From NCBI GenBank assembly GCA_041918675.1, contig JAYRVF010000003.1, forward strand, positions 1 to 64,000: a stretch of 64,000 nt of DNA. The letters are read 5' to 3'. This stretch comes from SCUB01 sp041918675. GTDB taxonomy: Bacteria > Pseudomonadota > Alphaproteobacteria > Rhizobiales > Xanthobacteraceae. Below, piece by piece: positions 25,044-33,645 of the stretch. The position numbers were made by a program, and so were the translations under genes. Positions within the stretch are counted from its first letter, which is position 1. Each line of letters starts with the position of its first letter. The notes under the pieces are model-generated. The model was given only the letters and a program-made list of their open reading frames with translations, did no database searches and was not told the DNA's origin.

Positions 25044-26840
25044 TCAGGCGAGCGTGCCGGGCTCCACCGACTTTCGATCCTCCACCGGCTGCGACTGGTA
25101 CTCGTGCAGGCGGCGGTAAAGTCCGCTGCTGCCGGAAAGGAGTTCGTCGTGCGGCCCCTCCTCGACGATCCGGCCATTGTCGACGACGATGATATGATCG
25201 GCGTTAGCGATGGTGGAAAGCCGATGGGCGATGATGATGGTCGTTCGCCCCTCGGTCAGCCGCTGCAGGGCGTCGCGCACCAGCGCCTCGGATTCGAGGT
25301 CCAGGGCGCTGGTCGGTTCGTCGAGAATGAGAATCTCGCTGTCGCGCAGCATGGCGCGCGCGATCGTCAGGCGCTGTTTCTGCCCGCCGGAAAGGTTGCC
25401 GCCGTTTTCGCCGACATCGGTGTCGTAACCTTGCGGCAGCTTCACGATGAAATCATGCGCGTTCGCCGCCCGCGCCGCCGCGACGATTTCCTCGTCCGAC
25501 GCGCCGTTACGGCCGAGTCCGATATTGAATTTGACCGTCCCCGCGAACAGGAAGGTGTCCTGCCCGACATAGGCGATGCGCTCGCGCAGCGAGGCGAATG
25601 TGACCCCGCGAATGTCGAAGCCGTCGATCTCGATCGATCCCGACGTCGGATCGTAGAGCCGCATGATGAGATTGACGATGGTCGACTTGCCGCCGCCCGA
25701 GGGGCCGACCAGCGCGGTCTTCTTGCCCGGAGGGAAATGCACATTCAGCTTGTGCAGGACCGGATGTCCATCCTGATAGGCGAAGTCGACATCCTTGAAG
25801 CGGATGCTGCCGGGACCCGGCCGCAGCGCGACCGCGTCGGGTCGCTGCTTGAGAATGACGGGCCGGTCGAGCAGCTCGAACATCTGGCGCACGCCGACCA
25901 TGCCGGCCTCGATGCCGATGCGCATGCGCGCGAGGCGCTTGGCGGGTTCGTAGGCGAGCAGCAGGGCGGTGATGAACGACATCAGTTCGCCCGGCGTCTG
26001 TCCCTGTCGCAGCACCAGGATGCCGCCGAGCGCGATCATGCCGGCGATGGCGAGTCCGCCAAGCGTTTCCATGATCGGGCTCGTCGCCGATTCGAGCGTG
26101 GCGATGCGGTTGGCGAGCCGCTCGACATCCTTGACCGCCTTCTCCATCCGCCGGCGCAGCACGTCCTCGAGCGCGAAGGCCTTCACCACGCGAATGCCGG
26201 TCGAGGTTTCCTGCAGCGTCTGGATGATGGTGGTGATCGACGCCAATTCCATGGTCATGAACTTGCGCACCCGTCCGACCAGCTTGCGCACGCCGAACAA
26301 CGCCAAGGGGCCGACGCTGAGCGAGGCGAGCGCCAGCACCGGCTGCTGGGCGATCATCACGGCGACGAGGCCGATCAGCGTGAACAGTTCCCGGACGAAC
26401 GACGTCACGACCGTGTCGATCACGCCGCGCGCAGCGTGCGCGTTGTGGGTAACGCGAATGAGAATGTCGGAGGAGGGAACGTTCTGGAAAAAGGCGACGC
26501 CCTGTTCCAACAGGCGGTCGTAGATCTTGCGCTGCTGTTCGGCGACGATGCTGTTGCCGGCGCGGCTGAGGTAATAGCCCTGGACGAAAGTCGCCGCGCC
26601 CTTGAGGAAGAAGATGCCGCAGACGGCCGCGGCGATGGTGAAGACGCGGTTGACGTTCTGGCCCACGACCATCTCGTTGACGATGTCGCGCATGATCCAC
26701 GCGCTGAGCGCCGTCATCGCCGCCACGACCAGCATCGAGCCGGTGGCGATCGCGTACCACGCGGCGTGCTTCCTGAAGTTCTCCTTCAGAAGCCGCCACA
26801 ACAGCCGCCGGTCCAGATTCTCGACGAATCCCTTGAGCAT
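25044..26840 (-). CDS. ABC exporter, fused membrane and ATPase domains (MsbA-like)
   Basis: 598 residues from the ATG at 26840 (MLKGFVENLDRRLLWRLLKEN), where the family homology begins. Six predicted helices in residues about 28-320 form a type I exporter domain. The ATPase domain has Walker A GPSGGGKST, signature LSGGQKQR, Walker B ILILDEPTSALD and the IIAHRLSTI H-loop. Similar to MsbA-like lipid or glycolipid exporters; the substrate cannot be read from sequence. Neighbouring glycosyltransferase and chemoreceptor genes give only weak context. Confidence 0.9.
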   Translation of the reverse strand: MLKGFVENLDRRLLWRLLKENFRKHAAWYAIATGSMLVVAAMTALSAWIMRDIVNEMVVGQNVNRVFTIAAAVCGIFFLKGAATFVQGYYLSRAGNSIVAEQQRKIYDRLLEQGVAFFQNVPSSDILIRVTHNAHAARGVIDTVVTSFVRELFTLIGLVAVMIAQQPVLALASLSVGPLALFGVRKLVGRVRKFMTMELASITTIIQTLQETSTGIRVVKAFALEDVLRRRMEKAVKDVERLANRIATLESATSPIMETLGGLAIAGMIALGGILVLRQGQTPGELMSFITALLLAYEPAKRLARMRIGIEAGMVGVRQMFELLDRPVILKQRPDAVALRPGPGSIRFKDVDFAYQDGHPVLHKLNVHFPPGKKTALVGPSGGGKSTIVNLIMRLYDPTSGSIEIDGFDIRGVTFASLRERIAYVGQDTFLFAGTVKFNIGLGRNGASDEEIVAAARAANAHDFIVKLPQGYDTDVGENGGNLSGGQKQRLTIARAMLRDSEILILDEPTSALDLESEALVRDALQRLTEGRTTIIIAHRLSTIANADHIIVVDNGRIVEEGPHDELLSGSSGLYRRLHEYQSQPVEDRKSVEPGTLA

Positions 26841-27255
26841 CACGGGTCCTGAATCAGTATCCGAACTCGATTTTCGAGGCGCGATCCATCGCTCGCTCCA
26901 CAACGGGTCCGAAACAATGGCGCGGCGCTCGCATAACAAGCCCGCCGGGCGTCCGATCGGCCAAATTGCTGGCGCGCCCGGTTTCATGTCGAGGGCCGAT
27001 CCGCGCGCGGGGCCGCGCCCGGCCAAACGGCATGGGTATTAGCATTTATGGCGGAAAAACCAAGCTCCGTTTCCGTTTCAAGCATGACGGAAAGGCGGGC
27101 ATTTCTCGCGCCGAACCCGGCCGCATGCGGATCGCGATGGGGGGGTCGGAGAAGGGCGCCGCGCGCGCCGGTATTCGGCGAAGGCGAATGCGTGGCGCCT
27201 TGCGCGCGTCCTGCCGCGCCTTGCCGCGAGCCGCGCCCGCGACCGCCGCGATCGC
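26841..27255. other. Intergenic region upstream of the ABC exporter gene
   Basis: No gene, hairpin terminator or recognisable operator seen. Short arginine-rich frames on both strands look like high-GC noise. Confidence 0.5.
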
Positions 27256-29652
27256 TCAGCCGACTTCGCGCAGTCCTTTGGTGCGCGCCTGGAACCACGC
27301 GCGATAGACGCCTTCCTCGGCGCCGGAGAACTTGAATTCCGTGTTCGCCCTCTCGCCATTCACGCTGCGCACGACGAAGGCGATCGGAGCCGCGAGTCCC
27401 GGCAATGCGAGGGTGCCGGTGCTGTCGACCGAGAGCGGCCTGGCGCAGTGCAGATTGGCGCCGTTTTCGGACATGTCCCGCGTCTGGGCGCGGACGGTCC
27501 CGTAACTCGTGCGCGCCTCGCAGTCGACGTGGATGGCGAAGCGCGCGACCATGCGCCGGTTGGCGTCCTCGGTGGAGGTCCGCACCACGCGAACGAGCAC
27601 GGTGCGCAATTCGCCGATGCTGTCGGTGATGCCGTCCACGGCCACGCGCACTTCCGAGGCGCGATCGCCCACCTGCCGCGCGCCCTCGCTGACATGCTGG
27701 ATCTTGGCCGACACTTCGCGTGAGGCTTCCGCGGTCTGGGAAACGTTGCGCGCGATCTCCTGCGTCACCGCCTCCTGTTCTTCCATCGCGGCGGCGATGG
27801 CGGACGCCACTTCGTCGATCTCCGTGATGCTGTCGCCGATCTCTCCGACCGCCGCGACCGCGGCTTCGGTCGCCGCGCGAATATCGGCGACCTGCCGATC
27901 GATGTCGGCGGTCGAGCGCGCCGTCTGGTTGGCGAGGTTCTTGACCTCGCTGGCGACGACGGAGAAGCCGCGCCCGGCCTCGCCCGCGCGCGCCGACTCG
28001 ATGGTGGCGTTGAGAGCGAGAAGATTGGTTTGATCGGCGATGGCGCCGATCAGGCGGGTGACTTCGGAAATCTTGGCGACCGCCTCGGTCAGCGACGTGA
28101 TCGTGGTCTCCGCCTTCTTGCCGCTGGCGACCGCGCGGCGCGTGACCTCGGAGGCGCGCGAGACCTGCGTCGCGATCTCGGCGATCGAGGCCGACAACTC
28201 CTCGGCGGCCGAGGACACCGTCTGCGCGTTGACCAGCGCTTCCTCGGAAGCGGACGCGACGGATTGCGTGTCGGCGGAAACCGAAGTGGCGAATTCCGAC
28301 ATGTTGTGCGACACGCCGCCGACATCGCCAGCTCGGGATTCGATGGTGGCAACCGCCGCGCGGGTCTCGCGTTCGATCCGTTCCGCCATCTCCAGCAAGG
28401 CGCGCCGGCGCTCGTCCGTCGCCGCGCTCGCCGCGACGACCTGTTCCTCCTCGAGTTTGGCCTTGGCGACGGCGTTTTCCTTGAACACCGCGACGGTCGC
28501 CGCCATCAGGCCGATTTCGTCCTTGCGATCGCCGCTCGGAATGGCGACATCGGTCTTGCCGGCGGCCAGTTCGCGCATCGCGCCGGTCATCGCGGTCAGC
28601 GGCCGGACGATGCGGAAAATGGCGACCCAGAAGCTCGCCGCTGCGAGCAGGACGCCGGCGATGAGAACGGCGACGGCGACGATCGCGCGCATGGTGGCGC
28701 TGGCGGCGTTGGCCGCCGCCGCCTGGTTCGCCACCCGCCCGAGAACGCGGTTCATGTTGAGAATGGTGTCGATGGCGGCCGTGGCGCGGTCGAAGAAATC
28801 CTTGCCCGAAAGCGGATACTCGGTCGAAGCCGCGGCGGCGTGGACCGATTTGCGCAGCGCGTCGTAGTCGCCGAGATAGGCCTTCGCCACGCCGTCGATC
28901 GCGTCGACCAGTTCCGGGGGCGTATCCTCCCGCACGCGCAGGATGGAGACCGCTTCCCAGGCGAGCGAAATATGTCCGCGACCCTCAGCCAGCAGTTGCG
29001 CGTCGCGCTCGCCGATCGGCTTCTTCGCGTTGATCAGGCCGGCCAGGCGCGCGCGCTCGCGGCCGGCATACTCGGCCATCTCGGCCCCGAGGTGGCGCAG
29101 ATTGGAGATCTGCTGGATCTGCGCCGTGGCGGGGCGCACTAGCGTTTCCAGCGTCAGACGAAGCCGCGCCGCGCGTTCGATGAGGCGCGTATAGGCCGGC
29201 ACCACCTGGTCGATCAGTTCGGGGTCGCGCGCCTCGAACGGTTTGGCGAAGGCATCGTCGACGCGGGCCCGCAAGGCTTTGATTTCAGCGAAGGCGGCTT
29301 GCGCCTGATCGATCGGCCCGCCCGCGAGGCGCATTTCCGGGACGTCCGCGAGAATGGCGAGCGCCTCGGCGAAGGTGGCGTCGGCCGCGACGCGGCGCTT
29401 GACGATTTCCTCCCGCGCGCCCTGAGGAACGACGACCTTGCCGCGCAACGCCGCGTTGCTCGCGCCGCGTTCGACCGCCCAGTTGCCGTTGCTCGCGAGG
29501 AAACCTTCCGCGGCGCGGTCGGCCCTGACGAATGCGTTGGATGCGCTTCGGTTTTGCAGAGCCTCTACCGCCAATTGCGCGGCGACGGCCAGAACGAGAA
29601 TGATGAGCGCGGCGGTGATCGCCGGCAGGATCGTTCGAATTCGGAAAGACAT
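27256..29652 (-). CDS. Methyl-accepting chemotaxis protein with C-terminal PilZ-like domain
   Basis: 798 residues. Membrane helix 1 is at about residues 11-31 and a second at about 320-348, enclosing a helical periplasmic sensor domain of about 290 residues. A HAMP domain follows (IVRPLTAMTGAMRELAAGK), then a signalling domain of about residues 430-700 with the conserved hairpin tip (VTRLIGAIADQTNLLALNAT, ESARAGEAGRGFSVVASEVK). The last 95 residues match a PilZ fold: an Arg-rich start (NRRMVARF) and DMSENG, the DxSxxG motif that contacts cyclic di-GMP. The protein could couple a ligand signal and c-di-GMP to CheA. No che genes are nearby. Confidence 0.9.
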   Translation of the reverse strand: MSFRIRTILPAITAALIILVLAVAAQLAVEALQNRSASNAFVRADRAAEGFLASNGNWAVERGASNAALRGKVVVPQGAREEIVKRRVAADATFAEALAILADVPEMRLAGGPIDQAQAAFAEIKALRARVDDAFAKPFEARDPELIDQVVPAYTRLIERAARLRLTLETLVRPATAQIQQISNLRHLGAEMAEYAGRERARLAGLINAKKPIGERDAQLLAEGRGHISLAWEAVSILRVREDTPPELVDAIDGVAKAYLGDYDALRKSVHAAAASTEYPLSGKDFFDRATAAIDTILNMNRVLGRVANQAAAANAASATMRAIVAVAVLIAGVLLAAASFWVAIFRIVRPLTAMTGAMRELAAGKTDVAIPSGDRKDEIGLMAATVAVFKENAVAKAKLEEEQVVAASAATDERRRALLEMAERIERETRAAVATIESRAGDVGGVSHNMSEFATSVSADTQSVASASEEALVNAQTVSSAAEELSASIAEIATQVSRASEVTRRAVASGKKAETTITSLTEAVAKISEVTRLIGAIADQTNLLALNATIESARAGEAGRGFSVVASEVKNLANQTARSTADIDRQVADIRAATEAAVAAVGEIGDSITEIDEVASAIAAAMEEQEAVTQEIARNVSQTAEASREVSAKIQHVSEGARQVGDRASEVRVAVDGITDSIGELRTVLVRVVRTSTEDANRRMVARFAIHVDCEARTSYGTVRAQTRDMSENGANLHCARPLSVDSTGTLALPGLAAPIAFVVRSVNGERANTEFKFSGAEEGVYRAWFQARTKGLREVG

Positions 29653-30244
29653 GGCGGGATCCGCTTAGGTGTCGCGACGGGTGGATTGACGCGAGGAATC
29701 GCCGGGATTCTTGGCTAAATGGTTTAATTTTTCTTTATTGCGGCATCCGATTACTTCAATTCCGACAGGAAAGCGCTTTGTTGCACTGAAGAAGTGGTGC
29801 CAAGGCATGAATTCGCGGCGCCGAAGTCTGACATTTGTCAAGCATTGGGACGTTCACGCGGGGAGCGCCGCGTCCTATCCGAATCGTTCGTCGAACATTC
29901 CCCGATCAAGGCGCCTCCTGCGGCGCGCGACGGCGTCGCCTCGCCCGATCCATCGTTCCACGCGCGCCGATCCGCGATCGCGACCCGCGCCCCCGGCGGG
30001 CATGGCGCAGGCCTGGCCCGAAGCAAATTTACGGATCGTTGATTCCTCGTAGATGCGCCGTCCCGCCGTTTTTGCGTGGCGGGTCCGCCGCGGTTGGGGC
30101 TGTACTTCCCGATCCCGGCGCGATTAGCTAGGCGAGGCGCCGGTCGAATTCGCGATCGCCACGCGCATGCTGGCCCGGAAGCCGTCGCCGAAAGCTCGCG
30201 CCGGATCCGATCGGCCGATGGAATTTCAGAACGAAGGAAGTCAC
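29653..30244. other. Intergenic region between the chemoreceptor and the transglutaminase-like gene
   Basis: Divergent promoter region. An AT-rich stretch at about 29715-29745 (aatggtttaatttttctttatt) probably holds the chemoreceptor promoter. A small hairpin with CCCGCC / GGCGGG arms lies near 30062-30085. No gene seen. Confidence 0.45.
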
Positions 30245-30934
30245 GTGACCGATCCCGCATTTCTCCAGCCCGGCCGCTTCGTCGAAAGCGACGCGCCCGA
30301 AATCGTGAGCTTCGCGAGGGAAGCGGCGGCCGGCGCGAGCGCGCCGATCGACGTCGCGATCAAGCTCTATTACGCGGTGCGCGACAGCATCCTTTACGAC
30401 CCCTATCAGAACTACAACCGACCCGAGACCTATTCGGGACTGACCGCGCTCACGCGAGGACGCGGCTTCTGCGTGTCCAAGGCCGCGTTGCTCGCCGCCT
30501 GCGCGCGCGCCCTCGGCATTCCCGCGCGCATGGGCTTCGCCGACGTGCGCAATCATCTGGCGACACCGCGCCTGCTCGAAATGAACGGCAGCGACGTCTT
30601 CCATTGGCACGCCTACGCCGACATCTGGCTCGACGGCAAGTTCGTCAAGGCGACGCCCGCCTTCAACCTGTCGATGTGCGAGCGCTTCGGCGTGCTGCCG
30701 CTCGAATTCGACGGACGCGACGATTCGATCTTTCATCCCTACGACAAGGACGATCGCCGGCACATGGAATACGTTCTCGACCGCGGAACCTATGCCGACG
30801 TTCCATTCGATACCGTCATCGCGACGTTTCGCGAATTGAGCCCGCGGTGTCTGGTCGAAGGCGCCTTCAAGGGCGGCGATTTCATCGCCGAGGCCGCCGA
30901 TCAGGTCGAGGGAACGCCTTCCGCGCGTTCGTGA
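30245..30934 (+). CDS. Transglutaminase-like cysteine protease family protein
   Basis: 229 residues from a GTG at 30245 that follows a GAAGGAAG ribosome binding site; ATGs at 30167 and 30218 would add an N-terminus without family character. The transglutaminase core has the catalytic Cys-76 (GRGFCVSKAALLAACAR) and His-122 (VFHWHAYADIWLDGK). The third position, Asp in classical members, appears to be Thr (FVKATPAFN). Such bacterial proteins are predicted peptidases or amidases; a substrate is unknown. The gene converges with the TRAP transporter operon across two palindromes. Confidence 0.8.
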   Translation: MTDPAFLQPGRFVESDAPEIVSFAREAAAGASAPIDVAIKLYYAVRDSILYDPYQNYNRPETYSGLTALTRGRGFCVSKAALLAACARALGIPARMGFADVRNHLATPRLLEMNGSDVFHWHAYADIWLDGKFVKATPAFNLSMCERFGVLPLEFDGRDDSIFHPYDKDDRRHMEYVLDRGTYADVPFDTVIATFRELSPRCLVEGAFKGGDFIAEAADQVEGTPSARS

Positions 30935-30973
30935 GGCGGGCCGTTCCCTCAAGGCCGGGGCGCGCTGGCGCGC

Positions 30974-31009
30974 TTTCCGATCGCATGGAATCATGCGACC
31001 GACAGGAAA
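30974..31009. repeat. Palindromic element between convergent genes
   Basis: Inner arms TCGCATG / CATGCGA separated by gaat, outer arms TTTCC / GGAAA. It lies 40 bp after the transglutaminase-like gene and may end transcription from both sides together with the next palindrome. Confidence 0.65.
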
Positions 31010-31028
31010 TCGCGCCAAATCAGATTGT

Positions 31029-31080
31029 TCGAGCAAGTCCCTATCGAAAAAGTCTGTCAACTTTCTCGGGACTTGCTCGA
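31029..31080. repeat. Palindromic element overlapping the DUF1850 gene 3' end
   Basis: Perfect 13-bp arms TCGAGCAAGTCCC / GGGACTTGCTCGA, with a shorter inner stem AAAGT / ACTTT. The DUF1850 stop codon (31041-31043) lies in the left arm, so the last 12 codons of that gene are made of repeat sequence. Confidence 0.8.
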
Positions 31081-31451
31081 GTGCCGTCCGCGCAGGGGCG
31101 TAGCGTGACCTGGTCGTAGCCGGCGCCAAGGATTTCGCCAACCGGGCGGCATCCGTCCGCGACGCAGATGTTCCAGTCGCCCGCCGCGCCGGAATCGCGC
31201 AGCACGAGCTCGGGCAGCGGCGCGGATGTTGGATTCCATTGCCACCAGCCGTCGGCGAGGCGAGCATTGGGCGGCGGTTCCATGCCGGCGCCGCTCGTCT
31301 TCACGCGCGCGGCGACGAGCAAAAGACCGGCGTCGGTCACGCGCCAATCCTCGCGCCATGCCGTTTTCTCGACCGAATGCGTCCAGGCAAGCGTGAACGC
31401 GCCGACCGCCAGCACCTTCACGATACCGCTGGCCGCGACGCAGAGGCTCAT
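31041..31451 (-). CDS. DUF1850 protein of a TRAP transporter operon
   Basis: 136 residues. A hydrophobic N-terminal segment (about 5-24) suggests export or membrane anchoring. WTHSVEKTAWREDWRV, then AGMEPPPNARLADGWWQW and the C-terminal Cys pair in NICVADGCRP, match small DUF1850 proteins encoded next to fused TRAP permeases. Role unknown. It overlaps the permease gene by 4 bp. The last 12 codons come from a palindromic repeat, so the C-terminus (EKVDRLFR) is probably not ancestral. Confidence 0.85.
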   Translation of the reverse strand: MSLCVAASGIVKVLAVGAFTLAWTHSVEKTAWREDWRVTDAGLLLVAARVKTSGAGMEPPPNARLADGWWQWNPTSAPLPELVLRDSGAAGDWNICVADGCRPVGEILGAGYDQVTLRPCADGTRASPEKVDRLFR

Positions 31452-33586
31452 CGCGGATGGCGGGCGACCGCGCCGCGCGCGCGCCACGTGTGCTGGCCGA
31501 GAACGATGACGGCGAGCACGATGCCGAGCCCGTCGGTCATCGGCACCGCGGCGACCAGCAGGGCGGCCGCGGCCACGGCACCGACGCGCTCCCACCATTG
31601 CATCGGCACGACGAGGAAGCCGACCGACGCCGCCCCCCACAATGTGATCGCGAGCAACGCCTTGCCGACCATGTAGCCGACTTCCGTCCAGTAGCCGTAA
31701 GTCGCCGCGAATTCGCCGCCGGCCTGCAGCATCAGCGAGGGATCGTAGATCGCCATGAAGGGCACGACGAAACCGGGCAGCGCGATACGCACGGCCTCCC
31801 AGCCGATCTTGAATCCGCTTTCGCGCGCGATCGGCGCGGCGGCGAAGGCGGCGAGCGCGACCGGCGGGGTCAGGTCGGCCATGATGCCGAAATAGAAGAC
31901 GAACATATGCGAGACGATGAGCGGCACGCCGAGCTTGAGCAGCGCGGGCGCGGCGAGCGAGGAGGTGATGATGTAGTTCGGGATCGTCGGAATGCCCATG
32001 CCCAGCACCAGGCTGACGACCATCGTCAGGATCAGCGAGAGGAGCAGGCTCTCCTTGCCGATCGACACGACATAATTGCCGAACGACGTTCCCAGACCGG
32101 TCAGCGTCATGGTGCCGATGACGATGCCGACGATGGCGCAGGCAAGTCCCACCGGAACGGCCTGCCGCGCGCCGTCGGCGAGCCCCTCGACGCATTGCCG
32201 CAAGGTTTCGCGGCCGCCTCCGACGGCGAAGTTGGCGAGCACGAGCAGGCTGAGCATGGCGACGACGATGTCGACCCCGCCGAACTCCATTCCCGCGATC
32301 TTGAATTTCTCGGCGAAAAAACCGGACGCGCCGACGCCGAGGCCGATCCAGAAGATCGTTCGCAGCACGATGTTCGGCAGCCCCAGCGCCACCGAACCGC
32401 CCAGGATCAGCATGAGCGTCAAGGCCAGCCCGACCGCCCCGGCGAACAGCGGCGTGAATCCGGAGAACAGCAGATAGACGAGCGCGGCCAGCGGGGCGAT
32501 CAGGTACCAGCGGCGCTTGAGCGCGTCGAGCGCGCTCGGCAGCTCGCTTCGCGGCAGGCCGACAAGGCCGTTCTTGCCCGCTTCCAGATGCACGGCCCAG
32601 AACGCCGAGTAATAATAGAGGATGGCGGGAATGATCGCCGCCTTGACGATCTCGGCATAGGGCACGCCCAGCGTCTCCGCCATGATGAAGGCGACCGCGC
32701 CCATCACCGGCGGCATGATCTGTCCGCCCATCGACGAGGTCGCCTCGACGCCGCCGGCGAAGGCCGGCCGGTAGCCGAATTTCTTCATCAGCGGAATGGT
32801 GAACTGGCCGGTGGTGACGACATTGGCGACGCCCGACCCGGAGATCGTGCCCATCAGCGCCGAGGAAAAGACCGCGACCTTCGCCGGGCCGCCGCGGGCA
32901 TGGCCGACCAGCCCCATCGAGACGTCGGTGAACAGACGGATCATGCCGGCCCGTTCCAGGAACGCGCCGAACAGCACGAACAGGAAGATGAAGGTCGCCG
33001 ACACGCCGACCGGCGTGCCGTAGATGCCCTCGGTGCCGAACGCCATGTGCTCGATCACCTGCTCGAAACCATAGCCGCGATGGGTGAACGGGGAGGGAAG
33101 GTAATTTCCGAAGAGGCAATAGAGCAGGAACGCGCCGGCGACGATGGGCAGCGCCATGCCCATGAAGCGGAAGGTGACGTAGAACACGATCAACAGGCTG
33201 GCGATGCCGACCGCGATGTCGAAATGGTTGAGCTCGCCCGTTCGGTTGATGAGTTCGTCGTAAAACACCCAGTGGTAAAGCCCGACGGCGAAGCCGACGA
33301 TGCCGACGGCCCAGCCGGCCGCGACGCCCCAGGGCGTGATGTCCCTGTGGTTGGCCACCAGCGCGCAGCCCGTCAGCATCAGGAAGCCGACGTGAACCGC
33401 GCGCACCACCTGCGCCGGAAAGATCGCGTAGGTCGCCGTGAACAATTGGAAGGCGGAGAACGCGACCGCGATCCAGAACAGCAGCGCCGCGCGCCGGCCC
33501 GCGCCGAAGCCGGCGGGCAGCCCGTGTTCCGGGTCGATGATCTCGGCGGCCGTCGTCTCTCCCGGCTCGTTGTCGACGGCTGACAT
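31448..33586 (-). CDS. TRAP transporter permease, fused small and large subunits (4TM/12TM)
   Basis: 712 residues with roughly 16-18 predicted membrane helices. The first 230 residues hold the DctQ-like four-helix part and the rest the DctM-like part, with conserved segments GTISGSGVANVVTTGQFTIP, PPVMGAVAFIMAE and LGMGIPTIPNYIITSSLAAP. Fused permeases of this kind work with TAXI-type binding proteins, as encoded just upstream. It takes up an organic acid, probably a dicarboxylate or related compound, using a sodium or proton gradient; substrate not determinable. Confidence 0.94.
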   Translation of the reverse strand: MSAVDNEPGETTAAEIIDPEHGLPAGFGAGRRAALLFWIAVAFSAFQLFTATYAIFPAQVVRAVHVGFLMLTGCALVANHRDITPWGVAAGWAVGIVGFAVGLYHWVFYDELINRTGELNHFDIAVGIASLLIVFYVTFRFMGMALPIVAGAFLLYCLFGNYLPSPFTHRGYGFEQVIEHMAFGTEGIYGTPVGVSATFIFLFVLFGAFLERAGMIRLFTDVSMGLVGHARGGPAKVAVFSSALMGTISGSGVANVVTTGQFTIPLMKKFGYRPAFAGGVEATSSMGGQIMPPVMGAVAFIMAETLGVPYAEIVKAAIIPAILYYYSAFWAVHLEAGKNGLVGLPRSELPSALDALKRRWYLIAPLAALVYLLFSGFTPLFAGAVGLALTLMLILGGSVALGLPNIVLRTIFWIGLGVGASGFFAEKFKIAGMEFGGVDIVVAMLSLLVLANFAVGGGRETLRQCVEGLADGARQAVPVGLACAIVGIVIGTMTLTGLGTSFGNYVVSIGKESLLLSLILTMVVSLVLGMGIPTIPNYIITSSLAAPALLKLGVPLIVSHMFVFYFGIMADLTPPVALAAFAAAPIARESGFKIGWEAVRIALPGFVVPFMAIYDPSLMLQAGGEFAATYGYWTEVGYMVGKALLAITLWGAASVGFLVVPMQWWERVGAVAAAALLVAAVPMTDGLGIVLAVIVLGQHTWRARGAVARHPR

Positions 33587-33645
33587 GCGAAATCCCTAAA
33601 AAACTTGATTGGGTGCCGGAACTGGGCGCTTTGGCGGCGCGCCGC

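Noticed and set aside
26984..27335. Small genes between the ABC exporter and the chemoreceptor
   Set aside because: Overlapping Arg-rich frames on both strands, no ribosome binding site, and they run into the chemoreceptor 3' end.
30167..30244. Longer N-terminus for the transglutaminase-like protein (ATG at 30167 or 30218)
   Set aside because: The added residues are basic and unlike the family; a GTG at 30245 has a better placed ribosome binding site.
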